The notes: generated by a model not told the origin, from the sequence alone. Numbered from the stretch's first letter, positions 47,147 to 56,237 are shown. The stretch is DNA of 64,000 bases from Dolichospermum flos-aquae CCAP 1403/13F (GCF_012516395.1 NZ_CP051206.1:1-64000); one strand, 5' to 3'. A program made the numbers and translations.

Positions 47147-48753
47147 CAGGGGAAACGCATCTAAATTATCTTGACAGAATACTATATTAGTGCATCAATA
47201 TGGGAAAATATCTAACTTCATTCAAAATCTGATAAATTCCTTTATTAAAATTATAAAAATTTCATAAATTTAGAGTAAGTATTTATTTTTAATGATGGAT
47301 TTATTTTGTTCAGTTCTATATATTAATATCTATATTTTTTGGCATCAAAAATATAGATTCTATTGTAGAATCAACAGAAAAATAAATTGGTTATATTTAT
47401 ATTTGTCTATATTTTCTGATTTTTATCAGATACATTCTAAAATCTTCTCTAAATATTCATCATCCCATCCTGCACAAAACTGCTTACTTTTAGTTCCTAG
47501 TTTTTGGCTTTTTTCTTTTCCTAAAAGATTAACTGCTATATGACGAATAACTGCAAAGTTTTGTGGTGCATTATCCTTTCTTATCCGACAATCATCTTCT
47601 CTAAAAGCTACATCTAAAACCCAGTGTAATGAATTCTCTATACCCCAATGAGTGCGGACTGATTCTCCTAGTAATTTCGCATTATTTGTCAAACTACTTA
47701 TATAATAGCCTGTCTCAACCTTCGTTTTTCCATTAACTTTTCGTATATATTCTACCATTCCTACACTTTGAAGATTTACCCATTTCTTATCAGTATCTAT
47801 TCTTTCTTCTATGTCTGATAACATGAGATAATGACGAATCTCTTCTCTTCCATGTTTGTCTTCTTTTGTATGAAATTCACTATATTTGAATCCCTCAAAC
47901 CCTTTAGATATAGCTTCTTTGAAGATTTCTTCTACATTCTTATATAAATTACCTTGATTCTTTTTGAGTGCGATAATATATTCGCCTGATTTTTCTGCAA
48001 TTGATTTTACTATCTCTTTTTGACACCCCATCGCATCAATCGTTACTAAACATCCGGCTATATCTAATACTTTAATTAATTCCGGTATGGCTGTTATTTC
48101 ATTTGACTTTTCTTCTACTTTACATTGTCCTAATACTAATTTATTACTAGTTGCCCATGCACTTACCATGTGAATCGCACCTTTATCCTTTCCTTTATCA
48201 TATGAATGCCTTAATGTTTTCCCATCTATTGCTATGACTTCTCCTTCTGTAATTTTATTGATAGATTTTATCCAACTCAAAAAACAATTCTGAAATTGTT
48301 GCGGATCTATTCTCGCAAATACTCTGGCGAATGTATCATGAGATGGAATCCCGTTTGGAAGTTCTAAAAATTGTTTTAGCCATTTTTCTTTCTTTTTTCC
48401 ATAAGCCTCCATCAATACCCAACTATCTACTCCACAGATCACTGCACAAATCGCAATGGTTACTATATCTATTAATTTATGCCTTTTTGTTCTCTCAACT
48501 CTTTTATCTTCTAAATCTTTAAAGTGATCTACTATTGTGATTTTTGGTGGTAGCTTCATTTTGTGAATTTTGTCTCTTTAGTTTTATTGAGAATACCACT
48601 TCAACTCATTTTATTGATTCTTATAGAAACGAATTTACCATCAAATTTTCTTCATACTCATTTATTGGCTTGATATTAACATGGTAATACTGCCCTTTTT
48701 ATCTATTCATAGAAGTTACATTTTGTCAAAAAAAATTAGATGCGTTTCCCCTG
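47147..48753 (-). mobile_element. Complete ISAs1-family insertion sequence with 10-bp target duplication
   Basis: Ends are inverted repeats CAGGGGAAACGCATCTAA and its complement. CAATTAATAC flanks both sides (47137-47146 and 48754-48763) as a perfect 10-bp target duplication. Length 1607 bp with one transposase gene. The element sits exactly before the kinase DFG codons. Confidence 0.93.
47426..48559 (-). CDS. ISAs1-family transposase
   Basis: 377 aa, apparently intact. N-terminal DDE_Tnp_1-associated domain (HFKDLEDKRVERTKRHKLID), then AIDGKTLRHSYDKGKDKGAI with the first Asp, LVTIDAMGCQKEIVKSIAEK with the second, and THWGIENSLHWVLDVAFRED with the final Glu. It is transcribed in the same direction as the disrupted kinase. 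About 280 bp of AT-rich non-coding DNA lies between its stop and the left IS end. Confidence 0.95.
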   Translation of the reverse strand: MKLPPKITIVDHFKDLEDKRVERTKRHKLIDIVTIAICAVICGVDSWVLMEAYGKKKEKWLKQFLELPNGIPSHDTFARVFARIDPQQFQNCFLSWIKSINKITEGEVIAIDGKTLRHSYDKGKDKGAIHMVSAWATSNKLVLGQCKVEEKSNEITAIPELIKVLDIAGCLVTIDAMGCQKEIVKSIAEKSGEYIIALKKNQGNLYKNVEEIFKEAISKGFEGFKYSEFHTKEDKHGREEIRHYLMLSDIEERIDTDKKWVNLQSVGMVEYIRKVNGKTKVETGYYISSLTNNAKLLGESVRTHWGIENSLHWVLDVAFREDDCRIRKDNAPQNFAVIRHIAVNLLGKEKSQKLGTKSKQFCAGWDDEYLEKILECI

Positions 48754-49291
48754 CAATTAATACTAACTGCCCATTAGGTCGTAGCATAATATTAGGTGGC
48801 TTAATATCCCGATGAAAATAATTTTTTTTATGGACTTGATCTAAAATCTCAACTATCTGTTTTAACCACCGTATAGCCGCACGTTCACTAATAGCTTGAT
48901 CATTGCGTTGAGTTATGTATTCTTCTAAATTCATCCCCTCAATTTTTTCCATTACCAAACAATGCAGGGGTTCTTTAGCATCTCTAGGAAAATAAATAAA
49001 GTAACCATCTGACTCAACTTTAGGAATACCAGGGTGTTTCAGGTGTTTTAAAACTTCCGCTTCTTGTTGAAACAATTCAATAGCTTTAGGAACTGTATTA
49101 AACAAAACCTTCAAGACTTTCTTTGTACCAGAATCATCCACTTCATAAGTTTTACCGAAACCACCACCCCCCAAGGGACGAAGGACTCGATAACACCCTT
49201 CTAAAAGTAACTCAGAACCACATGATTGACAAAATAAGGGCTGTCTGGTGTTTTGCGGTTGTGGACAGTTGGGATTGATACAGTAGCTCAT
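48754..49291 (-). pseudogene. Ser/Thr kinase-RDD gene, 5' part interrupted by ISAs1
   Basis: MSYCINPNCPQPQNTR with LFCQSCGSEL is the N-terminal zinc ribbon seen in many cyanobacterial kinases; then GGGGFGKTYEV (Gly loop), VLKVLF with the ATP Lys, and YFHRDIKPPNIMLRPNGQLV, the catalytic loop. Past VLI the frame runs into the IS (AGETHLIFFDKM, stop at 48716). The truncated product lacks DFG and would be catalytically dead. Confidence 0.88.
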
Positions 49292-49393
49292 TGACTGCTA
49301 ATCTAGAGTATATTTTCGATACTCATAAATCATAACAGTTGTCTGTACCCTCTGCGCTTTAAGAAAAGAACTATCAAAATTGGGCGTTATTTT

Positions 49394-49774
49394 TCACCAC
49401 AAACGCTGTATGGGATAGGCATCGAAAATTGTATCAGCACTTATTATAGGCATATTTTCCACCATAGCCTGTGCAATTAACATTCTGTCAAAAGGATCAC
49501 GATGATGTAAGGGTAATTGAGCAATCACTGAAATATGCTGTTGGTTGATTTTCTTTAATGTAATACCATTCCCAATTATTTGCTGTTCGACAAAATCATC
49601 AAAACTCATCTCCAAATTAAGTTTACCTATACTATGTTTAATTGCCATTTCCCAAACACTGGCAATACTCAAAAGATTGTCATTATTCTCAATTTGTAAT
49701 CTCAAATTATCGCTAATTCTGGGATTACCCATAGTAAACCAAAGCAGAGTATGAGTATCAATTAATTGCTTCAT
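49394..49774 (-). CDS. VapC-like PIN-domain toxin
   Basis: 126 aa. LIDTHTLLWF with the first Asp, SIASVWEMAIKHSIGKL (Glu), LHHRDPFDRMLIAQAMVEN with the central Asp pair, and IISADTIFDAYPIQRLW with the last Asp. This is the DUF4411-free PIN subfamily that pairs with Phd/YefM antitoxins. It overlaps the upstream antitoxin gene by four bases. Confidence 0.9.
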   Translation of the reverse strand: MKQLIDTHTLLWFTMGNPRISDNLRLQIENNDNLLSIASVWEMAIKHSIGKLNLEMSFDDFVEQQIIGNGITLKKINQQHISVIAQLPLHHRDPFDRMLIAQAMVENMPIISADTIFDAYPIQRLW

Positions 49775-49998
49775 TCCATATACTCCTTCAACTCTTTCAA
49801 AGGTTCATCAAAATCATCAGACATTTTAATCATTCCCTTAGCACTACCAAATTTAGGACGAATTTTCACGGGTAATACAGGAATTAATTTCACCACAGGT
49901 TGATTATCTTTCATGATGATAATTTCATCACCACCAAGTGCTGCTTCAATTAAATCAGATAAATGTTGAGATGCTTCATTAACAGTAATTTGTTGCAT
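49771..49998 (-). CDS. Phd/YefM-family antitoxin
   Basis: 75 aa from ATG 49998; a GTG at 50007 would add three residues. MQQITVNEASQHLSDLIEAAL and DEIIIMKDNQPVVKLIPVLP form the Phd/YefM DNA-binding fold. The C-terminus (FDEPLKELKEYME) wraps the toxin. It overlaps the PIN gene (ATGA). Confidence 0.88.
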   Translation of the reverse strand: MQQITVNEASQHLSDLIEAALGGDEIIIMKDNQPVVKLIPVLPVKIRPKFGSAKGMIKMSDDFDEPLKELKEYME

Positions 49999-50210
49999 AA
50001 TTACCACCTTTAGTTTTGTGTGTGCGACTCAACCGACAATTCTATTCTCCATCAAAAACTAAAAAAAAGGGTATTGCTGAATCAAAGAATGAAACTCACC
50101 GATAGCCTGAGTGGCGTAACCATGGTTAATTTTGAAAACTCTTACCTTTGCGTCTTTGCTCCTTTGTGCCTTTGCGCGAAACATAATTCATAAAGCCATT
50201 ATGTAACGCT

Positions 50211-50243
50211 AAAAAAAAGAGAGATAGAAAACTCTACCTCTCC
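50211..50243 (-). terminator. Rho-independent terminator of the rbc operon
   Basis: On the minus strand AGAGGTAGA and TCTATCTCT pair (one G-U) around loop GTTT and run into eight T. It lies 37-69 bp after the rbcS stop. Confidence 0.88.
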
Positions 50244-50279
50244 TTTTAATTCATCAAATAACTATGAGCTAATTAGCTC

Positions 50280-50609
50280 TTAGTATCTGCTGGGTTTGTG
50301 AACAAGGAAGCTCATAACTTGACACTGCTTAATGTTGTCAAAACCAACAACACGGACGTAGCAGTTACCATACTGAGAACGGCAACTTTGAACTTCACTC
50401 AATACTTCTTGAGCAGTTTTAGCGCCGAACAAAGGCAACTTCCACATTGTCCAATAAAGTTCTGTAGGTTCAGAAGTTTCGTTGAATTCAATTGCAGGAA
50501 TGAAACCTTGTGTGATGATGTACTGAACTTGCTTGGCGATTTGCGCGTCAGACAAAGGGGGAAGGTAAGAAAGGGTTTCGTAACGACGCTCTTTAGGTAA
50601 AGTTTGCAT
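50280..50609 (-). CDS. rbcS: RuBisCO small subunit
   Basis: 109 aa, the form IB length. [20 protein letters not shown] then [38 protein letters not shown] and [20 protein letters not shown]. Last gene of rbcL-rbcX-rbcS, followed by a clear terminator. A GAGCTAATTAGCTC palindrome sits at its stop codon. Confidence 0.98.
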   Translation of the reverse strand: MQTLPKERRYETLSYLPPLSDAQIAKQVQYIITQGFIPAIEFNETSEPTELYWTMWKLPLFGAKTAQEVLSEVQSCRSQYGNCYVRVVGFDNIKQCQVMSFLVHKPSRY

Positions 50610-50703
50610 AGTTTTTGCTAAGTGGGGGAGATTTTTTATGACTTGGTTGACTGACTAATTGGATAAATTATCCAAATTAGCAATAGCTACGCCACGCAGG
50701 CTA

Positions 50704-51084
50704 TCAGATATTGTCTGTCTTTGGTATTTCGAGGCTGGGACTTGATAAACTTAGTTGCGTAATGCGTTCGAGATGCTGGCGACGCTGTTCCATATTGGCT
50801 TGCTGAATGCCAGTTATCACCATTTCTGGTAAAAACTCCGTCACTTCCGCCGCTATGTGTTCCCTGACAGTCATAATCCGCAATGCCAAATCTGACTTTT
50901 CTAGAAACAATTCCTCTATATAAGCTTCTCCGTCTTGAATTTTCCCAGCGGAAAAGTTTTGCAACCAATGTGCTAGAGGAGGATTTGTTTCGCCTAGCTG
51001 TGCCAATACAGTCCTTAGCGCCTGATAAGTCAGGTAGCTTTGGAGAGTTTTGGCTGTGTCTTTCGCAATTTGCTTTAAATCCAT
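50704..51084 (-). CDS. rbcX: RuBisCO assembly chaperone RbcX
   Basis: 126 aa, an all-helical homodimer that binds the RbcL C-terminal peptide during L8 assembly. MDLKQIAKDTAKTLQSYLTY, ALRTVLAQLGETNPPLAHWL and LFLEKSDLALRIMTVREHIA are typical. It lies between rbcL and rbcS, the cyanobacterial order. The C-terminal tail (LEITKTDNI-like EIPKTDNI) is variable in the family. Confidence 0.96.
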   Translation of the reverse strand: MDLKQIAKDTAKTLQSYLTYQALRTVLAQLGETNPPLAHWLQNFSAGKIQDGEAYIEELFLEKSDLALRIMTVREHIAAEVTEFLPEMVITGIQQANMEQRRQHLERITQLSLSSPSLEIPKTDNI

Positions 51085-51110
51085 GCTTGACCCAGCCCTT
51101 TAGATTTTTA

Positions 51111-51139
51111 GATTTTGGATTGTATATGAATCCAAAATC
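51111..51139 (-). repeat. Intercistronic hairpin between rbcL and rbcX
   Basis: GATTTTGGATT and AATCCAAAATC form a perfect 11-bp stem around seven bases, with no T-run. It may slow exonucleases or set the rbcL to rbcXS transcript ratio. Confidence 0.7.
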
Positions 51140-51154
51140 CCAAATCCTCAATTA

Positions 51155-52585
51155 TCAGACGGTATCCATTGCTTCAAACTCGAACTTAATTTCTTTCCAC
51201 AGTTCGCAAGCAACAGCCAACTCAGGAGACCACTTAGCAGCTTCGCGGATAATATCGTTACCTTCACGAGCCAAGTTACGACCTTCGTTACGAGCTTGAA
51301 CAACTGCTTCTAGAGCTACGCGGTTAGCTGTAGCACCAGGAGCGTTACCCCAAGGATGTCCGAGAGTACCACCACCGAATTGGAGTACGGAGTCATCACC
51401 AAAGATTTCTACCAACGCGGGCATATGCCATACGTGGATACCACCGGAGGCAACTGCCATTACACCGGGTAAAGAAGCCCAGTCTTGGGTAAAGTAAATA
51501 CCACGAGACTTGTCTTGCTCGATGTAGTTTTCACGCAATAGGTCAACGAAGCCCATGGTGATTCCCCGTTCACCTTCTAACTTACCAACTACTGTACCAG
51601 TGTGAATGTGATCACCACCAGACAAGCGGAGAGCTTTAGCCAATACGCGGAAGTGGATACCGTGGTTCTTCTGACGGTCAATTACAGCGTGCATAGCACG
51701 GTGAATGTGCAACAGAATACCGTTATCACGACACCAGCGAGATAATGTGGTGTTAGCGGTGAAACCTGCGGTCAGGTAATCGTGCATGATGATGGGCTGT
51801 TTGAGTTCTTTAGCGTACTCAGCCCGTTGGATCATTTGTTCGCAGGTAGGAGCGGTAACGTTCAGGTAGTGACCCTTGATTTCGCCGGTTTCTGCTTGTG
51901 CTTTGTTGATAGCTTCAGATACAAACAAGAAGCGATCGCGCCATCTTTGGAAAGGAGCAGAGTTAATGTTTTCGTCGTCTTTGGTGAAGTCCAAACCACC
52001 ACGTAAACATTCGTAAACTGCGCGTCCGTAGTTCTTAGCGGAAAGACCTAATTTGGGCTTAATTGTACAACCCAACAGAGGACGACCATATTTGTTCAAT
52101 TTGTCGCGCTCTACTTGGATACCGTGAGGAGGTCCTTGGAAAGTCTTGATGTAAGCTACAGGGAAACGAATGTCTTCCAAACGTAACGCCCGTAAAGCTT
52201 TAAAACCAAATACGTTACCGACGATGGAGGTTAGTACGTTGGTGATAGAACCTTCTTCAAACAAGTCCAAAGGATAAGCAACATAACAAATATATTGGTT
52301 ATCTTCACCGGGAACTGGTTCGATGTCGTAACAACGACCTTTGTAGCGATCTAGGTCGGTGAGCAAGTCTGTCCATACTGTTGTCCAAGTACCAGTAGAA
52401 GACTCAGCAGCTACTGCCGCACCAGCTTCTTCAGGAGGAACTCCGGGTTGGGGAGTCATCCGGAAAGCTGCCAATAAATCTGTATCTTTAGGAGTGTAAT
52501 CAGGTGTGTAATAAGTTAGTCTGTAATCTTTAACCCCAGCTTGGTACCCAGACTTAGCCTGAGTCTTAGTTTGCGCGTAAGACAT
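51155..52585 (-). CDS. rbcL: RuBisCO large subunit
   Basis: Carboxylates RuBP in the Calvin cycle. I choose ATG 52585 ([20 protein letters not shown], 476 aa), the known cyanobacterial start; the frame is open to 52621. [20 protein letters not shown] and [14 protein letters not shown] (Lys that is carbamylated), [32 protein letters not shown] and [17 protein letters not shown] are all in place, so form IB and intact. First gene of the rbcLXS operon. Confidence 0.99.
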   Translation of the reverse strand: MSYAQTKTQAKSGYQAGVKDYRLTYYTPDYTPKDTDLLAAFRMTPQPGVPPEEAGAAVAAESSTGTWTTVWTDLLTDLDRYKGRCYDIEPVPGEDNQYICYVAYPLDLFEEGSITNVLTSIVGNVFGFKALRALRLEDIRFPVAYIKTFQGPPHGIQVERDKLNKYGRPLLGCTIKPKLGLSAKNYGRAVYECLRGGLDFTKDDENINSAPFQRWRDRFLFVSEAINKAQAETGEIKGHYLNVTAPTCEQMIQRAEYAKELKQPIIMHDYLTAGFTANTTLSRWCRDNGILLHIHRAMHAVIDRQKNHGIHFRVLAKALRLSGGDHIHTGTVVGKLEGERGITMGFVDLLRENYIEQDKSRGIYFTQDWASLPGVMAVASGGIHVWHMPALVEIFGDDSVLQFGGGTLGHPWGNAPGATANRVALEAVVQARNEGRNLAREGNDIIREAAKWSPELAVACELWKEIKFEFEAMDTV

Positions 52586-52677
52586 ATTTTTCTTCCAAGA
52601 AGTCTTTCTTTTTACTATCAAATCACGTTATGTGCCACTTCTTCTCATTCCTACTCTTAATTCATTCTTAATGAGAT

Positions 52678-52694
52678 TATAAGTTTTGCTTATA
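52678..52694. promoter_or_regulatory. 17-bp palindrome upstream of rbcL (candidate LysR-type operator)
   Basis: TATAAG-TTTTG-CTTATA is a perfect inverted repeat about 93-109 bp before the rbcL ATG. Spacing and AT-rich arms fit LysR-type sites (T-N11-A), such as those of RbcR/CmpR. Binding is inferred. Confidence 0.4.
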
Positions 52695-53291
52695 GTTAGG
52701 GGCGATCAATTTCTATGGTGGCAGTATTACTCCTGCACGAATTAAGTTGCGGTAATTGCTACTGCAACAAATTGTTTACCAGTTATTTTTCGTCCCAAGA
52801 ATACAAAATCTTTTCATCTTGAGTTTGCATACCCTACTCAACTGGCTTGATTCAGCCGTCTGCGGATTTTTGCCTGAAAGCCGCATTCCAGACCTAAGGC
52901 TGGTTTGCTGCAACTCTCTTTTTTTCCTGATGTCTTTACCCAAAGCGGGTAAAGATTGATCACGAGGCATTTTCATTCTCAGACAGGTTTAGTCAGGGGA
53001 TGAGCAAGAAAAGAAGAAACTGCACATCACGGAATTTGTAGCTTACCCCACAATATATCAATAATTCAATAAGTTATTTTGCGAATTTTGTTAATTGATA
53101 TATTTAAATTTGTTATCACATAAAGATTTAACATTTTGTGAAGATTTGTTTACAATTGTGTATATCTCAAGTAAATATTCACTTGAAAGTTATGCAATAC
53201 CTGTAGATGTAGCTGGTACTTAAAAGCTTTGCAGTATGTATATATTGCTACTGTTTTATACTAAGGAAATTACTAATGCAATTTGCTCAAT
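52695..53291. other. Long rbcL upstream region
   Basis: About 600 bp without a supported gene; the small minus-strand frame at 52776-52976 has no family resemblance. It contains GTA-TATATTGC-TAC at 53238-53251, which fits the NtcA GTAN8TAC pattern. Known Nostocales rbcL transcripts start several hundred bases upstream of the gene, so a long leader is plausible. Confidence 0.45.
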
Positions 53292-53462
53292 CAATACCTT
53301 GTCCAAATCGAAAAAAGTCTTGATTTGTAGGTTGGATTGAGGTACGTTCACGAAGTGTGGTGATAGCTTGCGTGGCGACGTAGGAGTCATAGCCATAACC
53401 CAACAAATGCGTCGGGTTGCGCTGTCGCTTAACCCGACCTACAAAAAATGGACAAGGTATTG
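53292..53462. repeat. Nested palindromic element (outer 14-bp arms)
   Basis: CAATACCTTGTCCA (53292-53305) and TGGACAAGGTATTG (53449-53462) are perfect outer arms. Inside lie GTAGGTTGGATTGA and TTAACCCGACCTAC, related to the ends of 29591-29666. Total 171 bp. Confidence 0.75.
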
Positions 53463-53514
53463 CTCAATGGGAGATAATATAGAAACAGAGAGTTGTTTTA
53501 GAGGAGATTCTATG

Positions 53515-53742
53515 ATGACGTTACAAGAAATTATTACTTCTATTGAAAGTTTACCCACAGAAGATAGAGAGTATTTATTTGAGTTTCTTCAAAAGCAACG
53601 AATTGAGAAGAAGCGGGCTGAAATTTTAACTAATGCTCAGGAAGTTAAACAAGCTTTTCAAGATGGTACAGCAAAGAGGGGAAGCGTTGATGATTTAATC
53701 GCTGATTTACTAGGAGATGATGATGGAAGTTGTCTGGAGTAG
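53515..53742 (+). CDS. Antitoxin-like protein of RelE-type pair
   Basis: 75 aa from ATG 53515, or 76 from 53512, behind GAGGAG. MTLQEIITSIESLPTEDREY is typical of small cyanobacterial antitoxins preceding RelE/HigB toxins; the C-terminus (RGSVDDLIADLLGDDDG) is acidic. The frame continues upstream through a repeat to 53368, which is not a likely start. It overlaps the toxin gene by about 20 bp. Confidence 0.8.
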   Translation: MTLQEIITSIESLPTEDREYLFEFLQKQRIEKKRAEILTNAQEVKQAFQDGTAKRGSVDDLIADLLGDDDGSCLE

Positions 53743-54004
53743 TGGATTCAAGCGGTCTTTTAGGAAGATTACCAAGAAAACCCCGCAATTAAAAAATCAA
53801 ATTGTTAATGTATTAAGGCTTTTGTCCGATGATCCCTTTACACCGTCTTTGAAGTCTCATAAGTTAGGAGGAAATTTAGCGGGTTTATGGTCTTGTTCTG
53901 TTGCTTATAATTGTAGAATTATCTTTAACTTCTCTGAAGATGAAGAGTTATTAGAAATGGTTATTTTATTGATAGATATTGGCAGTCATGATGAAGTTTA
54001 TTAA
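53723..54004 (+). CDS. RelE/YafQ-family mRNA interferase-like toxin
   Basis: 93 aa from the third of three consecutive ATG codons (53717, 53720, 53723), chosen because AGGAG ends at 53716 and only 53723 has usable spacing. WSSGFKRSFRKITKKTPQLK, FTPSLKSHKLGGNLAGLWSC and SVAYNCRIIFNFSEDEELLE with the C-terminal His (DIGSHDEVY) give the RelE fold. Predicted ribosome-dependent mRNA endonuclease. Confidence 0.88.
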   Translation: MEVVWSSGFKRSFRKITKKTPQLKNQIVNVLRLLSDDPFTPSLKSHKLGGNLAGLWSCSVAYNCRIIFNFSEDEELLEMVILLIDIGSHDEVY

Positions 54005-54059
54005 ATGGTAAGATTTAGGCTGAGACTTTGCATTTCAAGATTAAAATAGTCTAACTAAT

Positions 54060-54239
54060 TAAGAGAATGTTTGAAAAGTGGTATTCCGTAATTTTCATCA
54101 CATTGCTACCCCCCCTTAGTCCCCCCTTGTAAAGGGGGGAAACAATAAAAATCCAGTTCCCTCCCCTTTACAAGGGGAGGGTTAGGGTGGGGTAAAAAAT
54201 ATTTGATACATCAACCATAACTTTTCAAACACCCTCTAA
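54060..54239. repeat. MITE-like element, family 1, copy B
   Basis: TAAGAGAATGTTTGAAAAG at the left, CTTTTCAAACACCCTCTAA at the right, about 180 bp. It is nearly identical to the inverse of copy C at 55903-56083; the pair brackets panB and the DUF6887 gene. Confidence 0.85.
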
Positions 54240-54282
54240 ATGAATATGCAAAAATAATATCAAGCTGGATATACTTAACTAA

Positions 54283-54550
54283 ATGCGTGCAAACTTACTG
54301 AGATTAATATAGGGCTACTATTTGATTTTTGAACAAGCTGTAAACCGTAAACCCCATCGAATCAACGATTGAGTCTCAGTATAATGAACAACAATCAAAC
54401 CGGATTCCTATAGCTTTACCAAGCATAGTCACATCAGCTATAGTCCAAAAGGTTGATAATACAGACAAAAATCCCAGTCCCCAAGGATTAATTTGGGCGG
54501 GAATGCCAAATCAATTGTTAGTGATTAACCAAAAAGTGGTATTGTATTAA
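54283..54550 (+). pseudogene. Small ORF (54 aa) split by the 105-bp MITE
   Basis: Without the MITE and one TA (103 bp), ATG 54283 reads MRANLLRLIALPSIVTSAIV then QKVDNTDKNPSPQGLIWAGM and PNQLLVINQKVVLY to TAA 54550. The hydrophobic N-terminus could be a signal or anchor. No ribosome-binding site is clear and no family is recognised, so it could also be the tail of a longer lost gene. Confidence 0.5.
54308..54412. mobile_element. 105-bp IS630-type MITE, copy 2
   Basis: Exact inverse of 20326-20430 over all 105 bases, TA on both sides. It interrupts the small ORF at 54283-54550. Confidence 0.92.
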
Positions 54551-54660
54551 GGTCTGTAACTCCCCTGCGCGGACGTAACGTGACATCAGTTAAATTTGCC
54601 AGAGATTGACAATTATCAGTTGACAATTAACAATTGACAATTATCAATTATCAATTATTT

Positions 54661-55434
54661 ATGGCAGTTACTACCCAACAATTAACTCAATGGAAACAAC
54701 AGGGAAGGGCGATTGTTGCGTTAACTGCCTGGGATTATGCGATCGCTCAACTTTTGGATCTAGCTGGTGTAGACTTGATCTTAGTTGGTGATTCTCTTGC
54801 CGTCGTCCTTGGTTATGAAACTACCTTACCAATAACTTTAGATGAAATGATCCATCATGCTAAAGCTGTGCGGCGTGGTGTCAAAAATGCTTTAATGGTA
54901 GTTGATTTACCATTTTTGACCTATCAAGAAAGTATTTCCCAAGCTATGCACTCCGCCGGTAGAGTGTTGAAAGAAACGGGGGCGCAAGCGGTAAAATTAG
55001 AAGGTGGCTATCCCGCAATGGTGGAAACCATTACCCGGTTAGTGCAGTCGGGGATTCCGGTTATGGGTCATGTGGGATTAACACCCCAGTCAATTCATCA
55101 ATTAGGGTTGCGACAACAGGGAAAAACCCAGGAAGAAGGTGAGAGAATTTTTCATGAAGCGATCGCTCTCGAACAAGCCGGGGTTTTTGCTATAGTATTA
55201 GAACATATTCCTACAAAACTAGCACTGCAAATTACACAAAAACTCCGTATTCCTACCATCGGCATCGGTGCAGGTTCTAGCTGTGATGGTCAAGTGTTAG
55301 TCACTTCTGACATTCTCGGACTTTCGGAAAAACAACCACCATTCGCCAAGGTTTATACAAACTTACGAGAAACAATTACCAAAGCTGTCCAAGATTACGC
55401 TGTGGAAGTGCGAGAAGGACAGTTTCCTAAATAG
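54661..55434 (+). CDS. panB: 3-methyl-2-oxobutanoate hydroxymethyltransferase
   Basis: First step of pantothenate synthesis: ketoisovalerate plus methylene-THF to ketopantoate. 257 aa from ATG 54661 ([15 protein letters not shown]); an upstream ATG at 54634 lies in a GACAATTA-type repeat. [40 protein letters not shown] (metal Asp), [23 protein letters not shown] and [18 protein letters not shown] cover the active site. It lies between two inverted MITE copies. Confidence 0.96.
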   Translation: MAVTTQQLTQWKQQGRAIVALTAWDYAIAQLLDLAGVDLILVGDSLAVVLGYETTLPITLDEMIHHAKAVRRGVKNALMVVDLPFLTYQESISQAMHSAGRVLKETGAQAVKLEGGYPAMVETITRLVQSGIPVMGHVGLTPQSIHQLGLRQQGKTQEEGERIFHEAIALEQAGVFAIVLEHIPTKLALQITQKLRIPTIGIGAGSSCDGQVLVTSDILGLSEKQPPFAKVYTNLRETITKAVQDYAVEVREGQFPK

Positions 55435-55467
55435 TTAATATTCTAGGAAGAATAGCTTTATGAAAGG

Positions 55468-55785
55468 CTATTCATTCCGAGATTCTTGATTGATTTTGTT
55501 TTTTTCTTCCCTCGACTTAAGAAGTGCCTCCGCTGCTTCAATTACAATCCTAATGGACTCTTGTTCGCGCTCTAAGGCAATTCGTTCCTGAATAGCTTGT
55601 TCCCCTAACCGGACATTTTCTTCTATTGGTACACCTTCTGCTGTCACCATTGGCGCGTACCATGTAGCTTCTGAATCAGGAGTACGACGACTAACCAGAA
55701 TATCTAAAGCCTCCAAATCATCACGGTTTCTGCGGACATAAGCTTTTAATTCAGACCTCGACATTTGAGCAAAATTAGGTTTCAT
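55468..55785 (-). CDS. DUF6887-like protein
   Basis: 105 aa from ATG 55785. KPNFAQMSRSELKAYVRRNR with DDLEALDILVSRR is the conserved N-terminal motif I associate with DUF6887; the rest is a long charged helix (ERIALEREQESIRIVIEAAE). Such genes are usually coupled to a DUF6888 gene, whose remnant overlaps it by 11 bp here. The normal partner is therefore broken. Function unknown. Confidence 0.75.
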   Translation of the reverse strand: MKPNFAQMSRSELKAYVRRNRDDLEALDILVSRRTPDSEATWYAPMVTAEGVPIEENVRLGEQAIQERIALEREQESIRIVIEAAEALLKSREEKNKINQESRNE

Positions 55786-56165
55786 CAATAAACCTCCAAT
55801 TTCCTTCAGGAAAGATTAAAATCTCCATTTCATCACCTGCTGTGAATGTATACATATCCCTTAATTTCATCAAACCGAAATATGTGAATGTCTAGAAAGC
55901 TGTTAGAGGGTGTTTGAAAAGTTATGGTTGATGTATCAAATATTTTTTACCCCACCCTAACCCTCCCTTTGTAAAGGGGAGGGAACTGGATTTTTACTGT
56001 TTCCCCCCCTTTACAAGGGGGGACTAAGGGGGGTAGCAATGTGATGAAAATTACGGAATACCACTTTTCAAACATCCTCTTAGAGACCATCTGGCAAACC
56101 CTGAGACAGGTTAGGGCTTGTACAGCAGTAGGATTGAAAATGGTAGTTTCCTAAATTGTGACATA
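55775..56165 (-). pseudogene. DUF6888-like gene broken by MITE copy C and a frameshift
   Basis: Before the MITE (56084-56165) the minus strand reads NPTAVQALTCLRVCQMVS. After it (55902 downward) it reads SFLDIHIFRFDEIKGYVYI, then shifts frame near 55853 to TAGDEMEILIFPEGNWRFID and a stop at 55775 inside the DUF6887 start. Together this is the DUF6888 pattern, with one insertion and one frameshift. No start codon was found at the 5' side. Confidence 0.65.
55903..56083. repeat. MITE-like element, family 1, copy C
   Basis: TTAGAGGGTGTTTGAAAAG at the left and CTTTTCAAACATCCTCTTA at the right, the inverse of copy B with few changes. It is inserted between VCQMVS and SFLDIHIF codons of the DUF6888-like gene. 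Confidence 0.85.
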
Positions 56166-56237
56166 AATAATCTTAAAACGAATGTCGCAATTTTCGATTA
56201 CAAGTCACTTCTAACTGTTTTCAGCCCTAAACCTCAA

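Noticed and set aside
50687-51151. 154-codon minus-strand frame over rbcX
   Set aside because: Out of frame with rbcX, which has a clear family match; a shadow frame.
52776-52976. 66-codon minus-strand frame in the rbcL upstream region
   Set aside because: No family resemblance, no ribosome-binding site; lies in a probable leader or promoter region.
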